A stretch of 64,000 bases of DNA from Scleroderma bovista (GCA_037178675.1 JAYMGJ010000204.1:119818-183817), one strand, 5' to 3'; counted from the first letter of the stretch, positions 25,161 to 38,447 are shown. Numbers and translations are program-made. The notes: a model not told the origin generated them from the sequence alone.

Positions 25161-26290
25161 ATGTCCATTCTACCCTTGACTTCCCCTGCATATCCTAACC
25201 ATAACACCATGGCTTCAAGTCCAATCTCCTTGTCAAGCCGTATCCCTTTGATATTTCGCAGGATTCATAGGTTCCAGCAAATGGTGTGCAACTTCACTGG
25301 TACTATCTAGGTTAGCTGATGTGCCCTCTGCAGGATTTCGAAGTTGCACTCTGGCAGTTATCATACCTTTGCCTCGCACCAAAGAGAGTGTAAGCGGAAA
25401 ACGACTGTACAATCGTGCGTTACAGTTGACAAAGCCTAGATATCGCAATGTATATTACCACAAACGTGAGCAGGCCCAGGTGCAACGAATCTCGTTCCCA
25501 ATTAACTACCCCTTGTTTGTAGAGACGAAAAATACTTGGGCTAGGGATGATCCTGCAATTTTGATCCTCCTCTTTGGCTGTCTACTTGGTGAGGGTATTG
25601 TTTAGTCCTCGAACTACTAGTTCACAACTTGTCCACTTAGTGGCCGCGCTGGCATGGTCCATGGTATACTCATACACATTCTTTGACGTCGTCAAGTTAG
25701 GCATTATCATGATACTACGAGACTTCCTCTTGGTTGGCGTGGTGATGGCATCGTTGATGCGGTGAGAACGGCGTCCTGCAAGCAGAGGCGCTGCTCACGA
25801 ATCCATTCCATAGGTTGCTTGCGAACAGAGTCCTATTGGCCCCATCCTCTCATTCATCTCCAACGGACGCGTCGGTGGAGTGGGCTTACGTTTTTGATGT
25901 CCACACCAACGCCTTCTTCCCTCTCTTTTTAACCCTCTATGTCGCCCAATTATTAATGCTACCGATCATACTCAAGGACAAATGGGTATGTCTACTGGTA
26001 GGTAACTCACTGTATCTTGCAGGGTGAGTTCTGTGTCGTGCCACCTGCATATATGTTCACCTGAGATCTGCTCCAGCTTTGCACAGTATATCTACGGTGT
26101 TTACCTTGGGCTTAGTGGTAAGTTATAATAGGCACCTTGTCCGTTGGCTTAAGCTTCCCCAGCCTTACCGTTTTTGATTCGTGCGGAGATCTTACTCTCG
26201 CCATTGCTTCCATTATTCGCGGGCTATATCGTATCCCTTCTCGGTTTCAACGTCGCAAGTCATGTCTTACAAGCATATTTTTCACCATAA
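25161..26290 (+). CDS. GMH1: UNC-50/Gmh1 family Golgi membrane protein
   Basis: Five-span inner-Golgi membrane protein. Yeast Gmh1 interacts with the Arf GEF Gea1, and animal UNC-50 is needed for acetylcholine receptor trafficking. After removing introns the reading is RRIHRFQQM-DFEVALWQLS, YLCLAPKRVYRNVYYHK, TKNTWARDDPAILILL, WAYVFDVHTNAFFPLFL, LVGNSLYLAGFAQYIYGVYL, GLSALPFL and LGFNVASHVLQAYFSP, with a stop at 26,288. These are the classic UNC-50 blocks in order. The start is the first in-frame ATG (MSILPLTSPAYP); a second ATG at 25,209 (MASSPISLSS) would also work. Introns are very short, typical of the window. Confidence 0.93.
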
Positions 26291-26556
26291 TACATATTTG
26301 TATCCTACTATCCATAGAACATGGTTGTGGTTCGACTGCATGCCCTGAGTCGAGCAATCTATGTACTATCTGTCACTGCCATTTGAACCCCGCCAATTAT
26401 CTCACAGGCGTGAGCAGGCGATTGTTTCTCGGCCAATTACATACATACAGAATACGTTCAGCTGTCTTTACCCATCCGATATCGCTTTCATCTTGCTACT
26501 TCGCCTTTCTCCAAGACCCTCTGCCCTACGCCTCTTGCACTTGGACTACCTAGATC

Positions 26557-29013
<2,457 letters not shown>

Positions 29014-30441
29014 ATTCTGTCTATGCATTCGCATACACTATTGTGCCTTTACTCTTTCCATCTCTTGGATACCTGTACTTTGCAAAACAGCTGGTAATTA
29101 CAAGCAAGGCTACTAGAAAGCTGTACAAATTGTTTCATCTAGTTGTAAGACTCGTCTGAGGTAACTCTTAATAAGAACTTGGAAAGTGATGCAGACATGC
29201 CGCCAAAACAGTGCCATCCACTGTCCCTGTAAAAATAATGAGTACGACGGCTTCACACTGAAAGAGACGGTGAATCCTCAGGCAGAACAGTGTCCTTCAT
29301 GAGATTCGGACATATGCTTGTATAGAAAATAGACATCCTTGGAATAAATAAGGAGGTGATGAAGTACTTACATTCAACGAAAGAGATTCCATCCATACCA
29401 AAATTAATGTCTCATCACCTGAAGAGTGTGTTAGCGAGTGGAAAGTTGAAACGTCGAAATCACAGAAAAATCAGTTGGTGATGCATGTTACGAGTGCGGA
29501 TCACAGCAGACCGTCACCAACTCGTTCGGGAAGATATCATCAAGGCAGGAAGGCAAAGCCAAGTAGTGCTCACCTCGAAGTTTGTTGTAGAACCAGAGAT
29601 AGATGTTAATTCTAAGTTTGTTTAGTTTTGAAGTTCAGACGGTCGGAGTTTGAATATTTGTACAAAAGCCCTCTTGGTTGCGCAGTTTACTCTTCCATGG
29701 ACTCAGTCATGGTAAGTCCTTCTATCAATCTCTGACTTCGAGAGAAGATTTCCCTCGTGTTATGATGAGTTCTTCAATCAGTTCTGCTTCCGAAGGAGAG
29801 ACAATCTCTTGTGGACATCCTTATACCAAAAATTTTCCCTGATTCTCGTATCCGTTTATTGTAGCATTTTATGCTGACTATCACCCTTAGAAATATACCA
29901 CGAACACTTGTTGAGCATCAGAAAACAAACGGTATGCGGCTCTCACCCTACCTTTCTCTCGTTTTGTTTTATTCAACGTCGCGATGAAACCAAGTTCATC
30001 CATTCTTTGAGATTACTCGTATGTTATGTCCTTGCCGGGATCGGTGGATTTCCCTCGTTTTGAGGTGGTCATGTTGATCTCGCAAGGGTTGCACAGCGAG
30101 CGATAAGAAAATACTGGCTTTTCTGATTATGATATGTGTTGTGTCTTTGACGGTACGCTGACGATCAATAACCTCAGGTTCAATTTGGTGTTCCTGTTTC
30201 ACTGGGTGGTGTCTGTCAGCGCTTGTGAGGTTCGGATAGCTATGCCATTCCTATGCTAGTAACAGTCTTTACTGTCGACCATAGTCGATGAGAAGTATAA
30301 TTCCAATGGGATGTGACGAACTGTACAAGTAATAGTAGGGCACGCCAGCGCACTGAACATACCAAACAAAACTTCAACGTGTTTGCGTCGATGTGATAAT
30401 GGTTCCCGTGGATATAGGCGCTGGGTGGGCTGGAAATCGTC
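29014..30441. other. Intergenic with a possible spliced minus-strand transcript
   Basis: No convincing CDS. On the minus strand a chain of splice-like signals can be read: GAG|GTGAGC near 29,575, CTTCAG near 29,421, then ATGGATGGAATCTCTTTCG, followed by GTAAGT near 29,371 and TTTACAG near 29,231. Joined, this would encode only about 27 residues. It may be a non-coding or micro-peptide transcript antisense to the calcineurin 3' flank, or coincidence. Confidence 0.3.
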
Positions 30442-30525
30442 GGGCATATGGTGTAGCTGGTTATCACATCCGCTTAGCATGGCGCTGATTGCGGGGGGTC
30501 TCCGGTTCGAGTCCGGATTTGTCCA
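30442..30525 (+). tRNA. tRNA-Ala (anticodon AGC) with intron
   Basis: Stem TCCGC/GCGGG encloses TTAGCA plus about ten extra bases (TGGCGCTGAT) placed one base 3' of the anticodon, the normal position for a nuclear tRNA intron. The D-arm has GTGTAGCTGGTTATCAC. The T-arm TCCGG-TTCGAGT-CCGGA is perfect. Acceptor GGGCATA pairs with TTTGTCC apart from one T-T mismatch and a G-T pair. A T6 run at 30,528-30,533 is a polymerase III terminator. The gene lies about 95 bp before the tandem duplication. Confidence 0.85.
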
Positions 30526-30733
30526 CATTTTTTGATCTTTGCATCTCTTTTTACTGTAAAACGCTTCAACGTTCAACATGTCCAACATGACTGTCTTTGA
30601 AGTTTGAAATACATATGTAGCAGAGCGTTGCATGCCGTAGTATATTGAATTGCTTCTCCTAAGTAGGCAAGCTATGCCCATTATACATTCATCACTGTTC
30701 TACTCACACACGCCCTTTTCTCCAAAACCGTGT

Positions 30734-32026
30734 CTACTCGTCCGTTTCCTCTACACACCGAATAGATTCTGCAATCCTCCAAAGTATATATACCACCTTT
30801 GCTGCTACGAGACAAAGGTGTCGTTCTGGAACGCAAGCATTCCGCATCAGTCGCACAAGGCTAGGCAGGCTGTCCAAGCAATAAATTGTCTCGGAGACCA
30901 TGTCATAGGCCCCTCCACTAATCCCCAAATCAAATTTATCCCATGAACCGGAGAACACACGGATGTTAATGCCATACGCTGGTAGCGACTCCTTGAAAAT
31001 GCTCAAGAGCTGAGGCTTGATATTTAACTCGGACACTCCTGGGCTTTTTACCTCATGGGTTCGATACATTTCAGCAGCAGGGGAATGATCTATAAAGCAA
31101 TTTTACTTGATCCCATGATGGCAAAAATGAGGATGCCTACACCACGTGAGAACAGTATTCGGTATAGTAACCAGCTCGAGAACGGAAATATTGTAGTCTT
31201 GTAAGTGGACGTAAGTCTCATTTCTGGTGGCAAGGGGCGATGAGAAGATATTGTAGAGGACGTAGAGCGTCGGGATGGCAGTTCCACACCCTAATTGCAT
31301 TGGGGGGTCAACCGAATTGAACGGGTGCTAGACGCCGGTCCCTACTTCCAATATTCGCGTGCTCGTGTTTTGGTTGACACAATAACTGGTTCCACTGAGA
31401 TAAGTGACGAGGTCCAGAGTGCATTCCCAGGTTTCAGGCCACCTTCGTGTACAAAAGGAACAAGATCTGATGGATTTTCCAAAATTGTAGGGCAGATCTG
31501 ATTTCTGATTTCGGCTTGTGCAGGATCCTCTTGGCCCCCTGTCCCTTCAGAGATCAACTGAAAGCGAACATCAAACAAGTTACGACGTGTGAGCGTCAGG
31601 GCGGTCCCGTTCGACAGGGGAATTGTAAGTAGTGAATACGATATTTTTAAAGGCATAGCGCGGAGCTGGACTTTGTCCGTGGGATTAGAATGTGCCAAGG
31701 TGAGGATAGCAGGTACAATTTGTGCACACCAAAGTGTCAAAAGGGACCTCTGAGAATGGCTGTGGAGCTATGGTTGTTTGTAGTTTCGTTGCCGACCTGG
31801 AACTAGCTGGGTCAATGGCTCTCTGACCATCGCCAATGGTCTCGTTTATCATATTGAAGTTGAAGCAGATGCTGATATAGTCGTGGTATGATCGACGATC
31901 AGGTGGGCGGGTGGCTGTGTCCATCTTTGGTTTGTTCCGTTGGTCCATATCGGGAAGACTTGGCTGTTGTCCCTTACTACTATCCTGGCAGCTGTGGGCT
32001 GCCGGTATAAAGGACCTTAAAAGCAA
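30734..32026 (-). pseudogene. Histidine methyltransferase (Hpm1/METTL18-like), decayed copy
   Basis: Degraded paralog of the gene at 33,523-34,733. Several lesions show by alignment with that copy. One base is lost near 31,435, turning GGLKTWECSLD into GGLKPGNALWT and shifting the frame. The intron acceptor before the LGCGTA motif reads CAA instead of CAG, near 31,292. Six bases are missing in AYDMVLTSETIYC, leaving AYDMVSETIYC, near 30,900. Deletions near 30,775 destroy YFGVGGG and truncate the end. The ATG that starts MFCFNF in copy 2 is also lost. The S-adenosylmethionine and C-terminal motifs cannot be made in one frame. Conserved pieces such as GINIRVFSGSWDKFDLG remain. The range covers the recognisable remains. 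Confidence 0.88.
32006..32011 (+). promoter_or_regulatory. TATA box, nuclease gene 1
   Basis: TATAAA lies 52 bp before the ATG of the first S1/P1 nuclease gene, in the short divergent promoter. The same hexamer sits at the same distance in unit 2. Confidence 0.6.
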
Positions 32027-32057
32027 CGCACTCGCGGTTTGTCCTCACTGTCACGAT

Positions 32058-33370
32058 ATGCAGCTTTCGACATTATTCACCGCTATTTTAGGAGCCACTT
32101 TCATACCACAGGCCTTGTCATGGGGCGTCGTAGGTCTGTAGCTGCATTGGTGTGAGGATACTGCCCGCTGACGCATTTTGTCAGGTCATGAAGTAGTTGC
32201 TACCATAGCCCAAATGCACCTACATCCCTCGGTACTGCCCAAGTTGTGTGCGATCCTTGACAGCGACGCGTCTGACTACGACGCCTCCTGTCATCTTGCG
32301 ACCGTTGCAACATGGGCAGACCGTGTCCGGAACCAGCCAAAGTACCGATGGACGGGACCGTTGCATTATATCGGTGCGACGGACGACTTCCCTAGCAGTT
32401 CATGTGCCTTCCCTGGTCCTCGCGGCTGGGATGGCCAGACTCATATCAACATTCTGAATGGCATACGCAATGTCACCACGGTTCTTCGGGATTATCAAGA
32501 TCGCCAACATGCTGGCGCGTCAACGATGGACGTCGCTGGGAATGTGCAAGACGCGCTCAAGTTTCTCATCCATTTTCTCGGCGACATGCACCAGCCACTT
32601 CACCTCACGGGGCGAGCACGTGGGGGTAATGAAATCAATGTTTCCTTCGACGAGCGTGTTACGAGTATGACATTCCAAGCAACGTTTTAACCTCACACTC
32701 ACGCTTGTCCAAAGATCTTCATTCCTTATGGGATAGTCTCCTTATCGCGCAGCACCTTCGCACCCTTCCAAGCAACTACAGCCACCCACTTCCACTACCA
32801 GACGTGGAGAGTAGTCTTCGTGGCACAATATATGACCCTTACATCCGCCGTGTAGTATGGGAAGGGATTCTCGGGAAATACGAAAAAGAACTCCCATCTT
32901 GGATAGCGTGTCCCCCTACAAACAGGCTTCGCGTCTTGCCATTGCCAAGATGGCAGCAGATCTTACTCTGGTTCCTCGGTAGTGAGTCAAAGGACGGCGG
33001 CCTTGGCTCGGACGATGAGATAGTGTGCCCTTATCACTGGGCACAACCCGTCCATGCGCTCAACTGCGAAATTGTCTGGCCATCGGAGCTCGATCGGCCA
33101 TCACCCAACCGAGTCTCCTATGCTCATGCTGAGCGCGAGAATCACGCCTGCTGCGAAGACTCTGTCCTCGAATTCGAAGATTTCGAGGCGTTGCGGAGAC
33201 AGAAGAATCGTTTTCTTGAGCTTAATACTCCGGAGTACTCCGGACGCATTAGAGACGAATGGATTATTGAGAAATTGATGGCACAGGGTGGCATCAGGCT
33301 CGCAGCAGTTCTGAACTGGCTCTTTTATGACGGTTTGGACGGCGGATCGGAATTGATACGCAAACTTTGA
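32058..33370 (+). CDS. Secreted S1/P1-type nuclease (copy 1)
   Basis: Zinc-dependent, single-strand-preferring nuclease / 3'-nucleotidase, about 400 residues. A signal peptide (MQLSTLFTAILGATFIPQAL) ends just before SWGVVGHEVV; the mature N-terminal Trp and the nearby His are zinc ligands. Others follow: ATWADR, PLHYIG, FLIHFLGDMHQPLH, and NLHSLWDSLL, which is created by the intron GTATGA...CAAAG near 32,665. An earlier intron (GTCTGT...GTCAG) splits the GVVGHE codons. The C-terminal GIRLAAVLNWLF block matches the family. All nine expected zinc ligands are readable. It lies divergent to the methyltransferase pseudogene, from which it is separated by a short promoter. Confidence 0.92.
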
Positions 33371-33522
33371 TACCTAGCATTTGGTGACTATATAGTACCC
33401 TTTTCTTGGTAGAATGCCATGTAGCATGAACAAACTTGAATTTCACCATGCTCCAGCCCTAACATACATAACAGAGCGTTGCATGCCGTAGTATATTGAA
33501 TTGCTCCTCCTAAGTAGGCAAG

Positions 33523-34733
33523 CTATACCCATTGCACACTCATCACTCTTGTACTCACACCCGCCCTTTTCTCCAAAACCGTATCTACTCGTGCTTGCTG
33601 GCCCGTTTCCTCGACACACCGAATAAATTCTGCAATGCCGCCGCCAACCCCAAAGTATACAACCTTTGCTGCTACGAGGCAAAGGTGTCGTTCTGGAACG
33701 CAAGCGTTCTGCATCAATCGCACAAGGCTAGGCAGGCTGTCCAAGCAATAGATTGTCTCGGAGGTTAGGACCATGTCATAGGCCCCTCCACTAAGCCCCA
33801 AATCAAATTTATCCCATGAACCGGAGAACACACGGATGTTAATGCCATACGCTTGCAGCGACTCCTTGAAAATGCTCAAGAGCTGAGGCGTGATATTTAA
33901 CTCGGACTCTCCTGGGCTCTTTACCTCATGGGTTCGATACATTTCAGCAGCAGGGGAATGATCTATAAAGCAATTTTACTTGATCCCATGATGGCAAAAA
34001 TGAGGATGCCTACACCATATGAGAACAATATTCGGTATGGTAACCAGTTCGAGAACGGAAGTATTGTAGTCTTGTAAGTGGATGTGAATCTCATTTCCGG
34101 TGGCAGGGGGCGACGAGAAGATATTGTAGAGGACGTAGAGCGTCGGGATGGCAGTTCCACAGCCTAACTGTACAGAAAGTCAACCGAATTGAACGGGTGT
34201 TAGGCGCCGGTCCCTACTTCCAATATTCGCGTGCTCGTGTTTTGGTTGGCGCAATAACTGATTCCACTGAGGTAAGTGACGAGGTCCAGGCTGCATTCCC
34301 AAGTTTTCAGGCCACCTTCATATACAAAAGGAACAAGATCTGATGGATTTTCCAGAAATTGCAAGGCGGATCTGATTTCGGCTTGTTCAGGGCCTTCTTG
34401 ATCCCCTGTCCCTTCGGAGATCAACTGAAAGCGAGCATCAAACAGGTCACGACGTGCGAGCGTCAGGACGGTTCTGTTGGACAAAGGAATTGTAAGGATT
34501 GAATATGATATTTTTGAAGGCAAAGCGCGGAGCTGGACTTTGTCCGTGGAATTAGAGCCAATGTGAAGATAGCAGGTACAAATTGCGCGCACCAAAGTGT
34601 CAAGAGTTACCTCTGAGAATGGCTGTGGAGTTACGGCTGTCTGTGGTTTCGTTGCCGTCCTGGAACCAGCTGGGTCGATGACTATCTGATCATTGTCGGT
34701 GGTCTCGTTTATGTTGAAGTTGAAGCAGAACAT
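33523..34733 (-). CDS. HPM1: Protein-histidine methyltransferase, Hpm1/METTL18 family
   Basis: SAM-dependent enzyme. The yeast and human homologs methylate a histidine of ribosomal protein L3 (uL3). Four exons join cleanly. MFCFNFNINETTDND to EVTLDTL joins LRALPSKISYSILTIPLSNR after a 60-nt intron. GGLKTWECSLDLVTYLSG to RILE joins LGCGTAIPTLYVLYNIF after a 49-nt intron. HLQDYNTSVLELVTIPNIVL joins YHSPAAEMYRTHEV across a third intron. The C-terminus holds RVFSGSWDKFDLG, DMVLTSETIYC and VVYFGVGGGIAEFI, all METTL18 signatures, and ends MSVQWV. Length is about 350 residues. An in-frame ATG at 34,775 would add 14 residues. It is divergent from nuclease gene 2 and appears to be the only working copy in the window. 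Confidence 0.9.
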
Positions 34734-34830
34734 AGTCCTGGTATGATCAGGGATTGTGAAGGTGGCTGTGTCCATCTCAGGTAGTCCGTATTGGGATGGT
34801 TCTGTTGTTGTCCCTCCGAATACTGTGCGA

Positions 34831-34836
34831 TATAAA
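34831..34836 (+). promoter_or_regulatory. TATA box, nuclease gene 2
   Basis: TATAAA lies 52 bp before the ATG of the second nuclease gene, within the 149-bp space separating it from the divergent methyltransferase gene. Its position is conserved between the two units. Confidence 0.6.
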
Positions 34837-34882
34837 GGACCCTAAAAGCGACGCACTCACGGTTCGTCCTCACTACCACGAC

Positions 34883-36200
34883 ATGCACCTTTCGACATTG
34901 TTCACCGCTGTTCTAGGAGCCACTTTCATACCACAGGCCTTGTCATGGGGTGCTGTAGGTCTGTAGCCGCAGGTTGTCGTGAGAGTACTGCCCGCTGACG
35001 CATTTCGTCAGGTCATGAAGTAGTTGCTACCATAGCCCAAATGCACCTGCACCCCTCAGTATTGCCCAAGTTGTGCGCGATCCTTGACCGCGACGCGACT
35101 GACTACGACGCTTCCTGTCACCTTGCGACCGTTGCAGCATGGGCAGACCGTGTCCGGAACCAGCCAAAGTACCGATGGACGGGACCGTTGCATTATATCG
35201 GTGCGGCGGATGATTTCCCTAGCAGTTCATGTGCCTTCCCTGGTCCTCGCGGTTGGAAAGGCCGGACTCATATCAACGTTCTGAATGGCATACACAATGT
35301 CACCACGATTCTTCGGGATTATCAAGACCGCCAGCATGCTGGTGCGCCAACGGTGGACGTCGCTGGGTATGTGCAAGACGCGCTCAAATTTCTCATCCAT
35401 TTCCTCGGCGACATGCACCAGCCACTTCACCTCACGGGGCGAGACCGTGGGGGTAACGGAGTAAAGGTTTCTTTCGACGAGCGTGTTACAAGTATGTCAT
35501 TCCAAGCACGCTTTCACTTCGCACTCACGCTTTCTTGTCCAAAGATCTTCATTCCTTATGGGATAGTCTGCTTATCGCACAACGGCTTCGCACCCTCCCA
35601 AGCAATTACAGCCACCCACTTCCACTACCAGACGTGGAGAGTAATCTTCGTGGCACAATCTATGATCCTTACATCCGTCGCGTGGTATGGGAAGGGATTC
35701 TCGGGAAATACGAAGAAGAAATACCATCCTGGATGGCATGTCCCTCTGCAAACAGGCTTCGCGTCTTGCCATTGCCAAGGTGGCAGCGGATCCTACTCTG
35801 GTTCTTCGGTAGTGAGACAAAGGACGGCGGCCTTGGAGTGGACGATGAGATAGTGTGCCCGTATCACTGGGCACAGCCCATCCATGCGCTCAACTGCGAA
35901 ATTGTCTGGCCATCGGAGCTCGATCAGCCATCACCCAACCGGCTTTCCTACACCCAGGCTGAGCCCGAGAATCACGCCTGCTGCGAAGACTCTATCCTCG
36001 AATTCGAAGATTTCGAGGCGTTGCGGAGACAGAAGAACCATTATCTTGAGCTCGATATACCCGAGTACTCCGGACGCATTAGAGATGAATGGATTATTGA
36101 GAAATTGATGTCACAGGGTGGCATCAGGCTCGCAGCAGTTCTGAATTGGCTCTTTGATGATGGTTCGGACGGTGGTTCGGAATTGATACGCAAACTTTGA
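34883..36200 (+). CDS. Secreted S1/P1-type nuclease (copy 2)
   Basis: Paralog of the gene at 32,058, same size and intron positions. Signal peptide MHLSTLFTAVLGATFIPQAL, then WGAVGHEVV with the N-terminal Trp/His ligands. AAWADR, LHYIGA, FLIHFLGDMHQPLH and NLHSLWDSLLIA (formed by the intron GTATGT...CAAAG near 35,490) complete the zinc site. The C-terminal part ends GSELIRKL, as in copy 1. Amino-acid changes between copies are scattered and mostly conservative (for example Ser to Arg in LDRDATDYD, Tyr to Asp in NWLFDDGSD). Both copies therefore seem to be under coding constraint. A nutritional or host/competitor nucleic-acid degrading role is inferred from the family. Confidence 0.93.
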
Positions 36201-36276
36201 TACCCATTGAGTGACTAGTACCCTTTTCTTTGTAGAATGTGTAGCACGAACGAACTTAAATATTTCACTCAGCATA

Positions 36277-37549
36277 TCTAAAGCTTCTGCCGCATTTGTA
36301 TGCGACATGGCATGTCCGAAGGACTTGTTCAATATTCTTCAACGCTCTAAGTATCGACCATAATTCCTCACAGCGCCAACTCACCTGTGAGACAATACGT
36401 GTAGATCTTGGGAGACATGTATAAGTTAATATCATATTTCACCTCAGGGGCATCAGCTGAGCTGTTGCTACCAGGAAAAGGTGGTAAACACAATATGCAT
36501 GTCTCTCTAAAATACACTAACCACACGCCATGCTGTGGGGCTTTGTGCAGTCGAAACCAACGGGTGCGTTGTTGTCCGTGACATGAATGGTTCAGTTTGA
36601 TTAGAGGCGCGATCACGGGTTGCTGGGGGGGATCCGATGGTGTAACAGGTGGTTAGTAAAAAAAAAAAAGTCTGAAGGAAAATGTGTATGCAACTTCGTC
36701 AACATTCATGTTTCTCCGCAGTGAGGTGTCAGGGGGCGTTGTTTATGAACAAGAACACTGACCGCATGCCTTTTTTTGGCGGGCTTGGTGCGGCTCAACG
36801 TATACTCGAGATACCCACATTCAATATTTCCTTAACCGCTCCTTGGCCTTGACAGTGAATGAAACCGCCAGGCTCGCATGTCCTCGGAAACACCAGCCTA
36901 TCTGTCTGAGAGCATTACCGGAAAGGGGAGGAATGCTTTATGGTCTTCGGCTACAATTGTCACCAAACGTCGAAGAGGCCAAAAAAAAAGTCGACTCTGA
37001 AAGCCTAAACAGGCAATCTAGAGCATTTCTGGAGAAGGATTTTCCGACCTCGACGCTGCGGTCAAGTATTTTAAATAAAGACATCCGCGGCTCTGGGGCA
37101 GAGTGTCGAGGAATCTCGACAACATGAACATAAACGGTTGCATGGCTGCCCTTAACTACACACTAGTCGGTATCGTGGCACCTCGTGTTGCAATGCCAGT
37201 AACGGGTGGCAGGGACAAGCCAGCCAGGGGAACGCGGCGTCACCAGGTCCGCAACCTATTCATTTATCAATGCGCCTTGTATGGGGTACAGTATCGCATG
37301 TATTCGGCGATTAAACTGGTGACAGGTCGAAGAGCGGGTAACCATTGGATTAATCGTTTTTAACATGGAAAGAATGTCGGACCTATACATTGTATCAGCT
37401 AAGTACTCGATATCAGGTGCCACTAAACACCTACGATACTCTTATTCCCAATGGAATGACAAGGAAAGCGCTGTTATCCTGGAAGTTTCGTACAAATCTG
37501 ACACGAGCCATACCGCATATTAACCCATGATTAAAGTAGTCGGAATACA
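36277..37549. other. Intergenic, no gene seen
   Basis: About 1.27 kb between the duplication and the swc5 stop codon. It includes a 12-A run at 36,658-36,669. Two short plus-strand open frames (36,843-37,127 and 37,103-37,363) have no motif, signal peptide or splice logic and are probably chance. Confidence 0.45.
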
Positions 37550-38447
37550 CTAGATCTTTCTCCGTTTGAACGACTTGTTGGCCTCCAGCACATCTTGCTT
37601 CCTGCCTTCGACTCTCTGCAAGAAGTCGACTTTCTCCAGATAGCCCCCTCCACGTCGGTTCCCGACCAGTTCCTCTTGGACATCACTCGACTGCGAGGTG
37701 ACATGCGTTCGCCAATCCATTGCCGACTTGTCCAGCGTGGTGATCTTCTTTGCTTTGGACGATCCCAGAGTGGGGATGGATGGAAGCATGGTACGAGGCT
37801 TTCGTGGGCCAGTTCGCCGTTCGGAGGCTGGCTTCGCTGGGGTGATATCTGAAGTAGTGGGTATCGATATGGTTTGCTCGGCGGAAGGTGTCGTTTCTTC
37901 TTCAGGTTCTGGTGTTTCTGGCTTTGAGGGTTGCCACAATGGCCATTTCTTTGCGTCTTCCGAGCCTGCAGGAACGTCGACAACTTCTCTGGACGTCTGT
38001 GAGCACCGGACTTTATTTGGATCACATATGGAATCACCAACGTTACATGTTTGCCTGCGAACAGGTACTGTTTTTCGATTTTCACGAGCTCTTGGACGGG
38101 GTGTTCTTGGAGTGGGAGAGTGGGAGTTGTCACCGATGCTTGGAAGCTAGCCCACAACGCATCACGCTCTCTACCGCGATTATCACCTGTCTGGTATATG
38201 GTGGCGATAAAAGAAGCTTACTTCTTCTTCTGACCAGTGTCCTCCTTGGATTCCGCCTGAACATTCCCATGGTCTACAGCATTGTTTTCATCCTCTGAGC
38301 TCTCGGCATCTACTAGTTGGAGCAGACAAGCATGAGAAGCAGCCGAAACATCAAGTAGAATTATGGGGCACCGTGATCTGCTGGTGGTACATAGTCAGGG
38401 TCATCCTCTGAATCTGACTCCGAGGGATGGCGGACAGGAGGAACCAT
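37550..38447 (-). CDS. SWC5: Swc5/BCNT-domain protein of the SWR1 complex
   Basis: Subunit of the SWR1 remodeller that exchanges H2A for H2A.Z; the animal homolog is CFDP1. The N-terminus MVPPVRHPSESDSEDDPDYV is acidic and contains DPDYVPP, the conserved DEF/Y-type histone-binding patch. Exons then read DAESSEDENNAVDHGN, ERDALWASFQASVTTP, and the Pro/Ser linker WQPSKPETPEPEEETTPSAE. The BCNT-C domain closes the protein: KKITTLDKSAMDWRTHV, RRGGGYLEKVDFLQRVEGRK and QDVLEANKSFKRRKI. Three short introns. Its start lies only 56 bp from the SRP19 stop on the same strand, so the promoter must overlap the SRP19 3' end. Confidence 0.92.

Larger units (their letters stand above)
30621..33452. repeat. 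Tandem duplication, unit 1
   Basis: First copy of a direct repeat of about 2.83 kb, beginning CAGAGCGTTGCATGCCGTAG. It contains a decayed histidine-methyltransferase gene (minus) and an intact S1/P1 nuclease gene (plus). Homology with unit 2 is continuous through exons, introns, the shared promoter and the 3' flanks, with many scattered substitutions and small indels. The duplication is therefore not recent. Confidence 0.93.
33472..36276. repeat. Tandem duplication, unit 2
   Basis: Second copy of the direct repeat, about 20 bp after unit 1 and in the same orientation, starting again with CAGAGCGTTGCATGCCGTAG. Both genes inside are intact. Homology with unit 1 fades in the 3' flank of the nuclease gene (AATTT/AAATATTTCACYMWGC region), which sets the right boundary approximately. 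Confidence 0.92.

Noticed and set aside
36657..36670. 12-A run as a retroposon tail
   Set aside because: No upstream reverse-transcriptase or processed-gene sequence and no target-site duplication visible.
37103..37363. Plus-strand open frame of 86 codons
   Set aside because: No motif, splice continuation or compositional bias; lies in non-coding sequence.
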